64,000 nucleotides of DNA from Cyclaneusma minus (Eukaryota > Ascomycota > Leotiomycetes > Marthamycetales > Marthamycetaceae): contig JAKZHN010000012.1 in the NCBI GenBank assembly GCA_037179335.1, positions 682,001 to 746,000 on the forward strand. Direction: 5' to 3'. Below the pieces are notes generated by a model that saw nothing but the letters and a program-made list of their open reading frames with translations, had not been told where the DNA came from and did not search any database. Both the position numbers and the translations under genes were made by a program. Below are positions 24,683 through 35,339 of this stretch, in pieces. The stretch's first letter is position 1; every line of letters begins with the position of its first letter.

Positions 24683-26818
24683 TTTAAATTTTAATTAAAA
24701 AAATTGCACAATACTTTTTATATTAATTTTTTAAAATTTGCTAAAATACCCCAAGATAATATATATAAATTATACTTTGAAAATTTTAAAATCGAAAAAA
24801 TAACCAAAAATAAAAAATGGAAAGAATTATAATATATATTAAAAAAATAGCTTATATTTTATCTACGCTAAAAAGGCTAAAGCCGAAATTAAAATTAAAT
24901 ATTAGCTTTAAAAAAGCTTAAAAATATTTTAATAATTTTAAGCAAATTTAAAAAAAACACCAAAATTAGATCATAATAATTAAAACAAAAAAAACGCAAG
25001 CTTTAAAAACAAATACTAAACAGCCAGCTCCAGCTTTATATTTAAATAAAAATGCCCAATTATATATAATAGCAAGCAAAAGCAAAAATAACAATATTTA
25101 AAATATAAAAATATAAATTTGATTATTTTTTTATATTTTTTTATATTGGAATTAAATTGAAAAATTGAAAATTAAATAACAAATTTAATTTAATTAAAAA
25201 CTATAAAATATATAATTAAAAACTATACATTTTATATATTAAAATAATTTAATTAAAAAACAATTATTATATAAAAATACATCCAGCTAGCAAAATTAAA
25301 AAAATTATAATATTTTTAAATAAAGGTAGCTATTAATTATAATTTATATATATTAAATTTATAATTCATATATTTTATATTATATTGCCAAAAGCCCGAT
25401 TTTTCTTTATATTGAATAAAATATTATTAAAAAAAAATTAAAAAAAATTAATTTATATCTTAATTAAATATATATAAAAGAAATAAAAAAATATTAGATA
25501 ATACCAAATATTAATTGCTATATATATTAAAATATAAATTTCAAAAATAATTTTAATTAAAGCAATTATCGCATTTTTAATATTTTTAAAAATACTGCGT
25601 ATTTTATAGTTTAAAAAAAATATAAATTTCAAAGCATAAAAAAATCCCGGCAATTGTTATATTATTTTTTGATTGGATTAATGTTTTATTATAATTAATG
25701 TATTAATTTTTTAAAAAAGCATAAATTTTAATATAATAATAATAATAAAATATATAAGCATTATAAGCTATATTAAATAAAAAGATTTAAGCAGCAAACT
25801 TTTTTAAAATAATAAATTAATTAATAACAAAAAACGAAAAAAAAAAGTTATTATATAATAAAAAAGCTTATAATTATTGTAATAATAATTGTATTTAAAA
25901 TTATTTATAGCCCAATTACAAATATTAAAAATATTTCAAAAAAGGGTTATAAAATATATATATATATATATATTAAATATAAGTACAAATTTAAAATATA
26001 AAAAAAATTTAATAAAAATACAATTTAAATTTTGCAATAAAATTGCAAATTTAATACCATTATTATAATTATAAATAAAAATTTTATTGCGCAAAGCTTA
26101 AATAAGCTATTAATAAAATTTTATATTTTGCAATTGAAAAAATTAAAGGCTATAATATTTAAAAAAAAGCTTAATTTTTATTAAAAAGGCATATATTAAA
26201 AAACCTATATAAAAGCAATAATAAAAAAAGCTCAATAAAAGCGGAAAAGCGTGCTTTATATAAATAAAGCCTTAATAAAATCCAATATAATTGCTATAAA
26301 AAAAACTAAAAAAAAACATCGCCAAGAAAATTAAAAGAATTCGAAATTGAAAAACGGAATTAAAGGTTAATATACCATTATTATAGCAAATATATAATAC
26401 GCGTATTAAAAAAAAACGAGAAATTAAAAAACCCCTAAAACCAATTACTCGAAATAAGCCGCCGTTATATTAACCTTTTAGCATTTGCAAAAAATGCATG
26501 CGCAAAAACTAATATAATATATATAAAGCTAATAAAAATAATAAACCCCTGATAAATCGCAATATAAAAAAATGGAAATTAAAAATTAATCTAATAATAA
26601 ATAATATAAGCTATATATTAAAATTAAGGCTTTAAAAATTAAGCAATAATAAATTTAAAAATAATTACTAATAATTATAAATTAATAAAAGCCTATAAAT
26701 TTATACAATTAAAATAAAAAACCATAATTAATAATTAAAGCTTAAATATTAAATTACCGGAAAGCAAAAATCCTTATTTAAAAGCTTTAAAGCCTAAAGC
26801 TATAAAAAAGGAAATAAT

Positions 26819-27043
26819 TATTATACGGGGCCGAAAAAGGCGCTTTGCAAATATTTTATAAAATATATATATTAAAAATATATTAAAAATAAATATTATT
26901 TATTTGAAAAACTAAGCAAGGCTTTTAATATATAATATTTAAGCGCTGCTATTTTTATTTAAAAAAGACAGCAGCTATTTTTTATAGCAAAAAAATACAT
27001 ATAACGCACCTTATTTGCCAATTTATTTTTAACCATTATAATA
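26819..27043 (+). repeat. Right LTR of gypsy element
   Basis: Aligns with 19535-19758 along its whole length. The conserved core CGGGGCCGA occurs in both. It ends ..ATTATAATA like the left copy. Confidence 0.8.
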
Positions 27044-27048
27044 AAAAA

Positions 27049-27141
27049 TAACCCGGCAAATGCTTTTATTAAAGCAGTTTTTAATAAGGCTTTAAAAGAA
27101 TTTATAAATACAAATAAGGCTATTATTAAAATAAAAAAATA
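27049..27141 (+). pseudogene. C-terminal remnant of copia polyprotein after the gypsy insertion
   Basis: The frame continues the RNase H tail seen before 19534: NPA, then FIKA, then NKALKEFINTN, ending at a TAG near 27139. Confidence 0.7.
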
Positions 27142-27276
27142 GGTGAATAAAAAAATAGCTTTTAAAAAAGCTTAGTTTTTAAAAATTATAATGGGAAAAA
27201 ATTTTAAAGCTATTATTTAATTAAATACCAATATTAGCAGCTAGCCAATTTCTATTATAAAATAAAAAGCTTCCAA

Positions 27277-27500
27277 TATTTAATTAATTGCAATAAAAGC
27301 TTTAGGTATTTATAAATGGTTATAGTGGCCCGTGCCCATGCAGCTGGTATAGCGCTATTGCTAGTATTAAAAGCCGGAAATGGCTTTAAAAAAAGCGGCG
27401 ATAAGCTAGCCTTTTTTTCAAAATACAATTAAAAATCATATTAACGACCCCCGAATCGCACGTGCAATTTGTCTTATTATTTACCCTTAGTAAACCAATA
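27277..27500 (+). repeat. Right LTR of copia element
   Basis: Matches 13257-13481. Some parts (27338-27352 and 27449-27500) are less mutated than the left copy, so RIP damage is patchy between the two LTRs. Confidence 0.85.
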
Positions 27501-28800
27501 AAATTAGCTTGGATTTTTTTATTAAAAATCTCGGGAGCTAATATAGCTAAATAAAGGTTTTTTATAAAATTGTGCTATTTTAGGCTATTATATTTAAAAA
27601 AAGCTTTGGATTTTAAAACGCTTTAAAAAAATCCCGGAATATAAATATAATAGACGGTATTAGGCTGGGAAACAAAATAGGGGAAAAAAATTAAATAGCT
27701 AAATTAAAATAAATATTTTAAATTTTAAATTTATATTAGGCTGCGATAGCGCAAGTATATAAATATAATTTTTTAAAAATAAAAAAAAGCTGTTAATAAT
27801 ATAAATTTAAATATATTAGTTAGCAATAATAATATATTGAAAATTTAAATATAAAAATTAATTAGATAAAATTATAATTTTGCGGCAATTTAAATATATT
27901 ATTTATAATAAATTTAGGCTTATACCAGGAAAAACGCGAATTAAATTTCTAATATATGGCTAAAAGCTTTTTAATTTCCTTTTATTAATATTAAAATAAT
28001 TATATTACTGCGTATAGCAAATATGGTTTTAATATAAGGTATTAAGCCAATAAAAAAGGGGATATTTAAGCGGTATAAAACATAAATATTAAATTTATAT
28101 TAAAGAATTTGCTAAATAATTTTATTTTTAATATTAGGAAATTTGCAATAAAAGGCATAAAATTTGGAAGAATATTATTTACCATTATTTTGGTTGCTTT
28201 AAGGCTGGCCTATAAAAGCGGCAAATTTTATTATATTAAACTTAGCCCGCTAGCGCTTGGCTATTAATTGCAGGGTGTATTTTTATTTAATTTAAATGTT
28301 TTTTTTTGGTTTTTTTTCTTGTATTTTATTATAGGTTTTGAAATAATTTTAATTAAGGATTTTAGCTTATTAAAAATTTTAGGCGGCGGAAAAGGTATTT
28401 TTTTTAAAATTACTCTGTATTATTGGTGTTGGCTGTATAATTGGGCGTTTTTTTTTAAAAAAAAGCAATTATTCCATGGTATAATTGCTCAAAAAAATAA
28501 TTAAAATTAAAGAAATTAAAATTTAAGGCTGTTTTGTTAATAAATTAAATTATCTAGGCTGTTTTGGCAATTTTTTAGAAAAAATAATTAATAATTAAAT
28601 AAAAATTAAATGCTATAGCTAATTGCGATTTTTGCCTTAAAGCTTTAAAAATTTTAAAGCTGGCGTTATAAAGATTTTTTATAATTTAGTAAAATTGCGG
28701 CCCCATACCGCTAGCTAAGTGGATTCTGGCCGTTGGTCCTGGAGCCTTACCAAACCACGTGATGCGGGTTAGCTGCCCTCCCTACCCTATACCAATATCA

Positions 28801-31300
28801 TATAAAAGGGGCAGCCAGCGCCACAATGGATCCCCAGAGTTTATACCTGCGAGGATATGCCAATACCCGATACCGGCGTTTGGTCACGACAATCGGTACC
28901 AACGCAGGAGTTTGTCATGACTGACAGCTTCCGCCTTGTGGAGCCAGCGGAAATATCCTGCGACTGCAAATTGCAAGCACCAAGGAAACCTTGCGCTTGG
29001 TTGTGGACAAACACTGTTTGCGAGATACAAATAGGATGAGAAGGAAAATACAGAAACGAACGACAGCAGAGGCACCCAATGACAACAGCGCAGTAGCGCG
29101 ACAATCAGGGGGCGATTGTTAGGCTCCAGCGTCCAGATAAGACAGGGGCGAGGAAGGAATTGCTATAAAAGGGCAGCCAGTTCCTACAACATCCCCCATC
29201 GAGATGCAAAAGTTCCGCCTCCGAACATTCCCCCATGCGAGTTTTTCAGACTTCGCGAATTCACACACATGTGTCGGCGTCCAAGTAATAAGTGCCCAAG
29301 CCAGCGCAATATCCCAAGCTTCAACTATGAAGTTCCAGCGACCTCTGCACGATGACGTGGAAATGATTTGCAAGAAAATCTAAGAAGCGAATAGAAAATG
29401 GAACGACAGCAGAGCTATCCAGCGATAGCAGTGTAGTGCTGCGACTGTTGAACTCTGCGTGCTTTTGGATTGAGACTGGGTCACGAGATTTGGATGAGGG
29501 AGAGAGGGCTATAAAATGGCAGGCAGTTCCATCTTAGATCCCTAGGTTTTCATACTACGCAAATCCAGCCTATTGTGTCAATCCACAAGTGTCAGAGCCA
29601 GCGCAATATCCTGACTACAGCTATGAAGTTCCAGGGAACTCCTTGCGCCGTAGTAAAAAAGCGCTATTTGCAAGGAAGTTCAAGAAACACAAAACATGGA
29701 AACGGCAATAGAATCATCCATCAACAGCAGCGTATTCCTTCCAACCGTGGACTTTTGCATCCTTCTCGCTTGAGACGAGATCACGAGGCCCAGAGAAGAA
29801 AGGGAGTACTATAAAAAGACAGTAAATTCCAGACTTGATCCCTCAGAGATTTGAGGCGTATCCAGGCTCGTATGATTGAGCCAGTGTGCCCGTGTCTGAT
29901 CCAGCAGACACCGTCGCTTTTCAAGATTGAAGTGCCAACCAACTTCCTGCGCGACTTCAAGGCAGTGAGTGCTGTTTCCAAGAAAGTTGGATGTTGAAGA
30001 GGCACGAGTTCGTGGGAATGGCGGTAGAGTCACCTATCGACAGCAGCTTGGTTGGAACTGGACAGTAAAAACTTGGCTTTTCGGCACAGATAAGCGATGA
30101 GCCGGGAAGAGAGGTCTATAAAAGGAGAGGGACGGCCACACTAGATCCCCAAATTCTTGCAACGCGATGGTAAAGATCATTGGCATAATGCACAGGTGGA
30201 TGAACCATGTAAAACATCCTGTAGTTTGATAGTGAAATGCGAGAAGATCCAGTGCGTAACTGTAAGGAAGTGCTGTTCGCAAAATACAGATGATGAAAAT
30301 CGGGAAATATGGAATGGCGGTAGCAAACTCACATCTACAACAGCGTAGCACTATAACGATCAGGCCTTGGACAGCGGCCAGCTCGAAAAGAAGTCTTGGC
30401 GAGAGCGAGAGAGGTATACAAAGGCAGAGAGGTCCAGACTAGATCTCCAACGCGAAATGCGCGGGAGGACATCACCCACTCTGCACCTGTCAGTGTACAG
30501 GAACCTAAGCCAGCGAAAAATTCGGCATCTCCCTCGGAAATTAAAATATCAGGGAAGGCCCAGGAATCGTGTGGCGAGCTGGGAGGACGAGCTTCTTGCG
30601 AACTTGCGAAAGAAGTTGAAGGAAGAAGAAAAATGTGGAATGGTGGTAGAGACATCTATCGACGGCAGTGCAGCGCCAGCGGTGATGATGGTGCATTTGG
30701 TGGCGGCTCGAGGGGAGGTCTGGGTGAGGAAGAGGCGTATAAAGGTACAGGCAATTCCAAGTGAAATCTCCAGGATCGGCACCGATGTCAGGGCACATCA
30801 TTGGGTCAGTGTACACTGTACATGCGACTCGGACAGAGCGCACAGTCTCAACTCCCGGCGTTCATTCTGACGTAAAAAACCGAGTCCAAATTTAGAACGG
30901 CGGCAGGCGAGCTAAGTGGCGGCAGGGCCGTTCTTCTTCAAGGCTCGTAGGTATTCAAGCACAGATTAAAGACAGATGCTGGCCAGGAGGTAGCTAGAGA
31001 ATTTTTGAGCGAGCAATGGATGGAAGTTCAGCATGGACCGACCCAACCTTACTTCTTTCTGAAGGGCAATCTTATCCTTGGCCTTCCAAGGCTTTCAGGG
31101 GGTGACTTATATAGTATTCACCTCTCGCAATGTCGAATTTGGTTGTGAACTCGACAGCAGCAAGTCCTCCCGACAGACCGACCGGAACCACACTCATCGC
31201 TTTACAACACGTGACCCATAAATTCCCCTGAAATTACTATAAAAGTAGGCGATGATTCCCATTGTTGAATCCAACCCTTTAGTGGCGTACCCCAAGAAGT
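28801..31300 (+). repeat. Tandem array of promoter-bearing units, block B
   Basis: This continues block A beyond the transposon nest in the same direction. TATA cores lie at 28801, 29164, 29510, 29810, 30117, 30415 (TATACAAAGG), 30738 and 31238. The first is the downstream half of the unit split at 10115. Upstream palindrome-bearing blocks lie near 29082, 29427, 29723, 30336, 30658 and 31151. The downstream AAGCCAGCG block occurs near 29297, 29594 and 30505, with AGCCAGCGGAAATATCCTGC near 28942. Frames such as 30367-30870 cross several promoter blocks and are not credible genes. Confidence 0.8.
29427..29441 (+). promoter_or_regulatory. Upstream palindrome of an array unit
   Basis: AGCAGTGTAGTGCTG: arms AGCA and TGCT around GTGTAG, 70 bases before the TATA at 29510. 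The block is shared by most units and is the best candidate site for a dimeric DNA-binding protein. Confidence 0.5.
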
Positions 31301-32477
31301 ATGTCGGATGAGCCTCAAATGCAGGCCCAGTGCCGCTGATAAACGTACACCTTGGAGCCTCTAGTCGAAACCAAGCATTCCTGAAGCAAGTTGGACTTGC
31401 TATTCCAAGACCTTCCTACCCCGGCGTGACAGGAGAGCTACATCCCAGTATTTGCACACGACATCAGACGAACCAAACGACGGTGACAGCTCCAAGACCC
31501 AGAATCCAGATATCGATGGTCAACTTGGGGAATCAAACTGGGTGGTGGCGGTTTCTCATAGAAAGAGCCTGGTCGAGCGGGGAGGGGCCCCCTAAGCCCT
31601 TCTGGGTTTCATAGTTGGGACGAGTGATGGGATCCTTTTGAGTAGGTTTGCAAAGCCTTCCAGACCATGATTTATATAGTAAAGTAAGTGTTTGCTGATA
31701 CTCGAGTCTTGAATGCTAAGTAAGGTCAATAGTATGACAATTGACGGGGGTGGCAAACCCCGACGACAGATGAGAACCAGACATGACAGAGGAGTCAGCA
31801 TCCACCACTCCAAGCATCTGACGACAGCAGGGGAAACAAAGAGTGAGAAAATCAAAGTCGGAACTTCACGAGTTCAACAGTTCAACAGCCAACGCGGGTA
31901 CGCCTGTTAGGCTAGATACTTCTGGATAACAGATAACTTCCCAGGAGCTGGTCGTCATGACCGCCCTTGGTTGGTCACACTAACCACCTAGTTATGAATT
32001 CTGCCCAGGTTGAATGTTTTCTTGGTCATCTGAAGTCTGTTCAGCAATGCCTTTTATACCTCAAGGCATTCAGTCAGTGACCCCTCCCCTACTAACGCCC
32101 AAACTCAAGGCTCATCACAACGGTAGTACGTCTGGACGACAAAACCGGACACGAAAGCAGCAACCTCCTTCCACACTCCAAGCACCGAACGACAGCAGAT
32201 GAACCGACAGAGTGGTCGATCTGCTCGTTACAGCCCAGCATTCAAGCCAAAGCGAACACGTATGTGCACTTTCCACCAGCTCCTCAAAATCCACAAAATC
32301 CACTGCCACACCACAGACATCGTCCACTGCACGAAATCGATGCTCGAGAATTGATGTTGAGTTTCTTGAACCTGTGCAGTGTTCCAACCATGCCTTATAT
32401 AGTACTCGCTATTCGCTAACCATGACTTAACGCCACCCTTAACGCTAAAACGCCAAGCCCAATGCCATCACCTGACC
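31301..32477. repeat. Diverged units in uncertain, probably minus, orientation
   Basis: Two segments are related to each other: 31801-31835 and about 32170-32198 share CCACTCCAAGCA....CGACAGCAG. Minus-strand TATA-like sites share a TACTATATAA..CATGG block at about 31662-31682 and 32385-32404. Related ones are near 31104-31116 and 32046-32056 (TATAAAAGGCATT on the minus strand). They look like older relatives of the array, mostly pointing left. The last site lies less than 100 bases from the 3' end of the Dsc1 gene. I see no gene. Confidence 0.5.
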
Positions 32478-35339
32478 TCACAAAGGTGGCAAGCCCTCCC
32501 TACAAATCGGACAAGCCAGACGATACTTCATCCACCCCTCCAAACACTTGCTATGAAAAACATGTCTACACGGCGTAACCATATACTGCCTCCTCGCTAG
32601 CATGCCCGCCACACCCCCCGTCGCATCTCTCGCCTCGCCCGCCGGCACAACCGGCACCTGCAGCACCTGCATACAAATCGCACAATCCACCTCCCTCGTA
32701 CTAGCATGCCTCCCGTCTCCATCTCCCACCGTCGACTGTCTCCTACTCATCCCCTCAACAGTCCCACCAGTCGAACTTCTCGATATTCCCGGTATAATGG
32801 GCGAAGAAGGACTCTGCACAAGCCCAATCGGGAACATCCCACCCCCCTCCACATCCCCCCCCCTCAACACCGGATGCCACTCCCACGCCTCCTCCGTCCA
32901 CACCCCCAACGCCTTCGGAATCCCCGTCCGTGGCCCAAGCACCTCTTGCAACAACAGCCCACAACACTGCACCCAAACCCACCATACCAGAACTGCAAAC
33001 ATCCTCTTATCAGTTTCCGCAAACAGCACATTATCTTTCTTCAAATAGAAATACGCAAACGGACACAACCGTAAGACGGATTGGCCGATGACGAATTTCC
33101 ATAAAAGGGCTTTGCGACAATTGCGAACGATGTTGCGGTAGATTTGGGGGACCCAGAAGGAGAGGTAGAGGAAGGCAAGGATGTTGGTGTAAAGAGTGCG
33201 GAAGTGGACGGGCCAAGTGGTGGCGTTCATGGACAGGAGGAGGATGAAGAAGAGCAGGAAGACGAACTGGCCGTAGGAGGTTGCGAATTCGGCGCGAGGG
33301 TTGGTTCGGCGTGCTGGAGTAGGTCCGTTGTTTAGTGGTAGGACTGCTGCGCCATTGGCGGTGTTTTCAGCGATCTCAGTATCGATGTCTTGGTCGGAGG
33401 GGATGATTATAGGGGGTGATGCGGGGCGGGTGGATCGGGTCGTTGTGGGGGGCATGGGGGTCAGGGGTGGCAAGGCGGGGAAGATGGGGGGCATGGATAT
33501 GGTTCCTGGGGCGGTAGTGCCGGGTACCGGGGGTGGGGGATAGGCTGGAGCGGTTGGAGGGCGTTGAGAAGCTGCCGCGGCCGCGGCGCGGAAACGCTCT
33601 TGTTCGCGACGTTCAGGTTCTTGGATGGAGAAGATTTCGGCGACAAAGCGAATGCCGATGCCAGTGGATAGGAGACCGGCAAAGCCTGTGATGGTTACGG
33701 CAGGGAATAAGGCTGAGCCGGAAATGGCGAGGAAGAGACCGCTTGCGAAGATTAGGGCGTCTGCTAGGACGATGAGTACGAATGTGTAGAGGCTAATTTT
33801 GCTGATAGTTGATGGGGTGGAAGCATCTTTCATCTGTGCCCGTAAGAGGTAGGTTTGAGCGAAGATCAGGAATGCCCAGACTAAGGACCAGTTCTTGATG
33901 CGGGCGAACCAGACCTCTTGCTTCAAACCCTCAAGATGGTTTCCTTCTGCTGGGGTGTAGTCAGGGGGTCCCTTGGACTTGAGCACGAACCCGCAATCGG
34001 GTGAGTATATCACCGTCGACATCTGAAGCGGAGGAGTCTGGCTTGGAAGCGGCGTGCCATCTGGGAATCGAAGTTCATCTTCAATTTCGGCTACCAGTTC
34101 AGTCGCATTCCCGCTAAGGCCCAAGATCGGATGTGTTTGTACATATACGACGTACTCGCAATGCGGAGTGGGCATCCTTTCCTCCTGCATCCATCGATAT
34201 TCAGCTGGTCCCCATGCCTTCTTCTGTCTTGATAGTTCTTCCCATAGGGTCTTGTTGAGCAGCATCTTGCTGGTAGCAAAAGATTCGTCGTTTAGGGTCA
34301 AATGAGGGAGGCCGAAGATGCCTGCGAACTTCTCGCTCGTGGTTGTCATGATCAAGACGCCGTTTTGAGGCCAGTGTACTCCGTGAACTCGCATTTCCCA
34401 GCCATCGCCAGTACTTTGTGCGTCTTGGACCGTTAGGGTTGCGGAGACGTCCCTGAATTGCTTCCATCGTGAGGTTGTGAGACCTTCTGATTTGCTAGCA
34501 TCCGATGCTTCCCTAGTTACGACTGAAGTTTCTGTAGTATCGGCCTTCGGCGCTGAGCTGTCCATCTCACTAGCCTCTTTCTCTGATAAATACTTCTCCC
34601 CTGGCTCGGGTAAATCCCCTGAATCAGGTATGTCCCCTATTTCAGGGGTATTGGCCGTTACCTCCGGCTCTCCAGAGTAGAACATATCATTTGTCTCCTC
34701 TGGACTGATCTGCAAAACCAGCTTCCCCTTCTGTCCCGTGATATTCCTATCCCATCTGCCCACCGCCCAATTCACATCCGGCATAATCTCACTCAAATTG
34801 AGCTGCCGTCCCAGCGCATCTTTCTCCCCCTCTCCCATCCCCTCCCTAACCCACACCCCCGTCAAAATTCCCGTAACATTCCCATAAACCACCGCGCCAT
34901 CCACATCCAACATCCCCTGCGCCCTCTCCGTCTGCGCCCTCGCCATCTCCCTAACTCTCTCCAGCAATTCCCACTTATACCCATCGCTCCTCCTAAACCC
35001 CGTCAGATTCAGCCAGCTTCCAGCCTCCCCCTCATCCGCCACATCTGTTCCATTTCTTCCCTCCTCGTTTTCCAGCAACGTCACGTTCCCATAAACCGGC
35101 ACAAAGTCTCCCCAACTCGACGTATTCAGTATTCGTAGCTGTTCATCTTGCCTCGCCGCTTTGGCAGCGATGCGGTCCAGATGGCCCGGAAAAGGAGAGC
35201 CGGCGTCCGAGTTACCGGAGGGCGAGTTAAAGACGTAGAAAAGGAGGAAGAGGACGATGAGAGCTACGCGTTGGCTCTCGGGGGCTGCTGGGGGGCGTTG
35301 TGGGGCGATGCCTTGGCCGGCGGCGATGGTTGGAGGCAT
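32478..35339 (-). CDS. TUL1: Dsc E3 ubiquitin ligase complex subunit, Tul1/DscA type (RING-H2)
   Basis: One open frame of 953 residues. Family role: the catalytic RING subunit of the Golgi/endosomal Dsc (Tul1) ubiquitin ligase. In fungi this complex acts in membrane-protein quality control and in activation of the SREBP-type sterol regulator. The sequence shows an N-terminal signal anchor (about residues 23-40) and a long luminal part with many N-x-S/T sites. A cluster of about seven hydrophobic segments follows in the C-terminal half, split by a Pro/Ala-rich loop containing an alanine run. The C-terminus is a RING-H2 finger with Cys886, Cys889, Cys924, His926, His929, Cys932, Cys943 and Cys946. 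Length is a little above usual. It diverges from the gene at 35626 across about 290 bases. The Met at 35339 fits just before the anchor. Confidence 0.9.
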   Translation of the reverse strand: MPPTIAAGQGIAPQRPPAAPESQRVALIVLFLLFYVFNSPSGNSDAGSPFPGHLDRIAAKAARQDEQLRILNTSSWGDFVPVYGNVTLLENEEGRNGTDVADEGEAGSWLNLTGFRRSDGYKWELLERVREMARAQTERAQGMLDVDGAVVYGNVTGILTGVWVREGMGEGEKDALGRQLNLSEIMPDVNWAVGRWDRNITGQKGKLVLQISPEETNDMFYSGEPEVTANTPEIGDIPDSGDLPEPGEKYLSEKEASEMDSSAPKADTTETSVVTREASDASKSEGLTTSRWKQFRDVSATLTVQDAQSTGDGWEMRVHGVHWPQNGVLIMTTTSEKFAGIFGLPHLTLNDESFATSKMLLNKTLWEELSRQKKAWGPAEYRWMQEERMPTPHCEYVVYVQTHPILGLSGNATELVAEIEDELRFPDGTPLPSQTPPLQMSTVIYSPDCGFVLKSKGPPDYTPAEGNHLEGLKQEVWFARIKNWSLVWAFLIFAQTYLLRAQMKDASTPSTISKISLYTFVLIVLADALIFASGLFLAISGSALFPAVTITGFAGLLSTGIGIRFVAEIFSIQEPERREQERFRAAAAAASQRPPTAPAYPPPPVPGTTAPGTISMPPIFPALPPLTPMPPTTTRSTRPASPPIIIPSDQDIDTEIAENTANGAAVLPLNNGPTPARRTNPRAEFATSYGQFVFLLFFILLLSMNATTWPVHFRTLYTNILAFLYLSFWVPQIYRNIVRNCRKALLWKFVIGQSVLRLCPFAYFYLKKDNVLFAETDKRMFAVLVWWVWVQCCGLLLQEVLGPRTGIPKALGVWTEEAWEWHPVLRGGDVEGGGMFPIGLVQSPSSPIIPGISRSSTGGTVEGMSRRQSTVGDGDGRHASTREVDCAICMQVLQVPVVPAGEARDATGGVAGMLARRQYMVTPCRHVFHSKCLEGWMKYRLACPICREGLPPL

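Larger units (their letters stand above)
19535..27043 (+). mobile_element. RIP-inactivated Ty3/gypsy retrotransposon nested in the copia element
   Basis: 7.5 kb between two ~225-bp LTRs (19535-19758 and 26819-27043). The first ~70 bases of the left LTR are hardly mutated (GC-rich core 19541-19600). The right copy shows the same core with C-to-T/G-to-A changes. A purine tract precedes the right LTR at about 26805-26815. On the plus strand at 22651-22740 is a reverse-transcriptase active-site region in which the family's two aspartates are Asn codons (AAT AAT at 22663-22668). At 24605-24682 is an integrase C-terminal segment of the GPF..YRL type. That order is gypsy-like. No intact frame remains. 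Confidence 0.85.
13257..27500 (+). mobile_element. RIP-inactivated Ty1/copia retrotransposon, interrupted by a gypsy element
   Basis: Bounded by direct repeats 13257-13481 and 27277-27500 with target duplication AAATT. Without the nested insertion it is about 6.7 kb. Damaged coding signals run on the plus strand. A CCHC zinc knuckle lies at 15746-15790, with three of its four metal ligands changed by RIP-type transitions. An integrase-like stretch lies around 17030-17205, and the RNase H end of a copia polyprotein at about 19395-19530. The last reading frame breaks at 19534 where the gypsy element enters and continues at 27049 with the expected NPA-type sequence, ending near 27140. This order (integrase before RNase H) fits copia. 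No intact frame remains. Confidence 0.85.
10550..28800. mobile_element. Long element copy E2, unclassified, carrying nested copia and gypsy insertions
   Basis: The left end is a RIP-damaged copy of the E1 left end. The right end (28607-28800) is nearly undamaged and matches the E1 right part. Removing the nested copia insertion leaves about 4.0 kb (10550-13256 joined to 27506-28800). Both borders are TATA. No intact gene survives; GC is very low and frames are full of stops. I could not recognise a transposase or polymerase motif in the E2-specific parts, so its class is open: a DNA transposon with a 4-bp target, or another type. Confidence 0.6.

Noticed and set aside
28268..28504. 78-residue hydrophobic plus-strand frame in the AT-rich block
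   Set aside because: Phe/Ile/Leu/Lys bias is what RIP-made AT-rich DNA gives by chance, and it lies in the E2 interior.
10119..28800. Reading the outer element as an LTR retrotransposon with TG..CA LTRs
   Set aside because: The left part of E1 has no copy upstream of the right terminal repeat near 28370-28560, so E1 is not a matching LTR. It is better explained as an ends-only copy.
30367..30870. 167-residue plus-strand open frame in block B
   Set aside because: It spans two complete promoter units (TATA at 30415 and 30738). Corresponding frames are not open in other units.
32602..33048. Pro/Thr/Ser-rich plus-strand frame
   Set aside because: Antisense shadow of the Dsc subunit gene, opposite the RING and last membrane helices.
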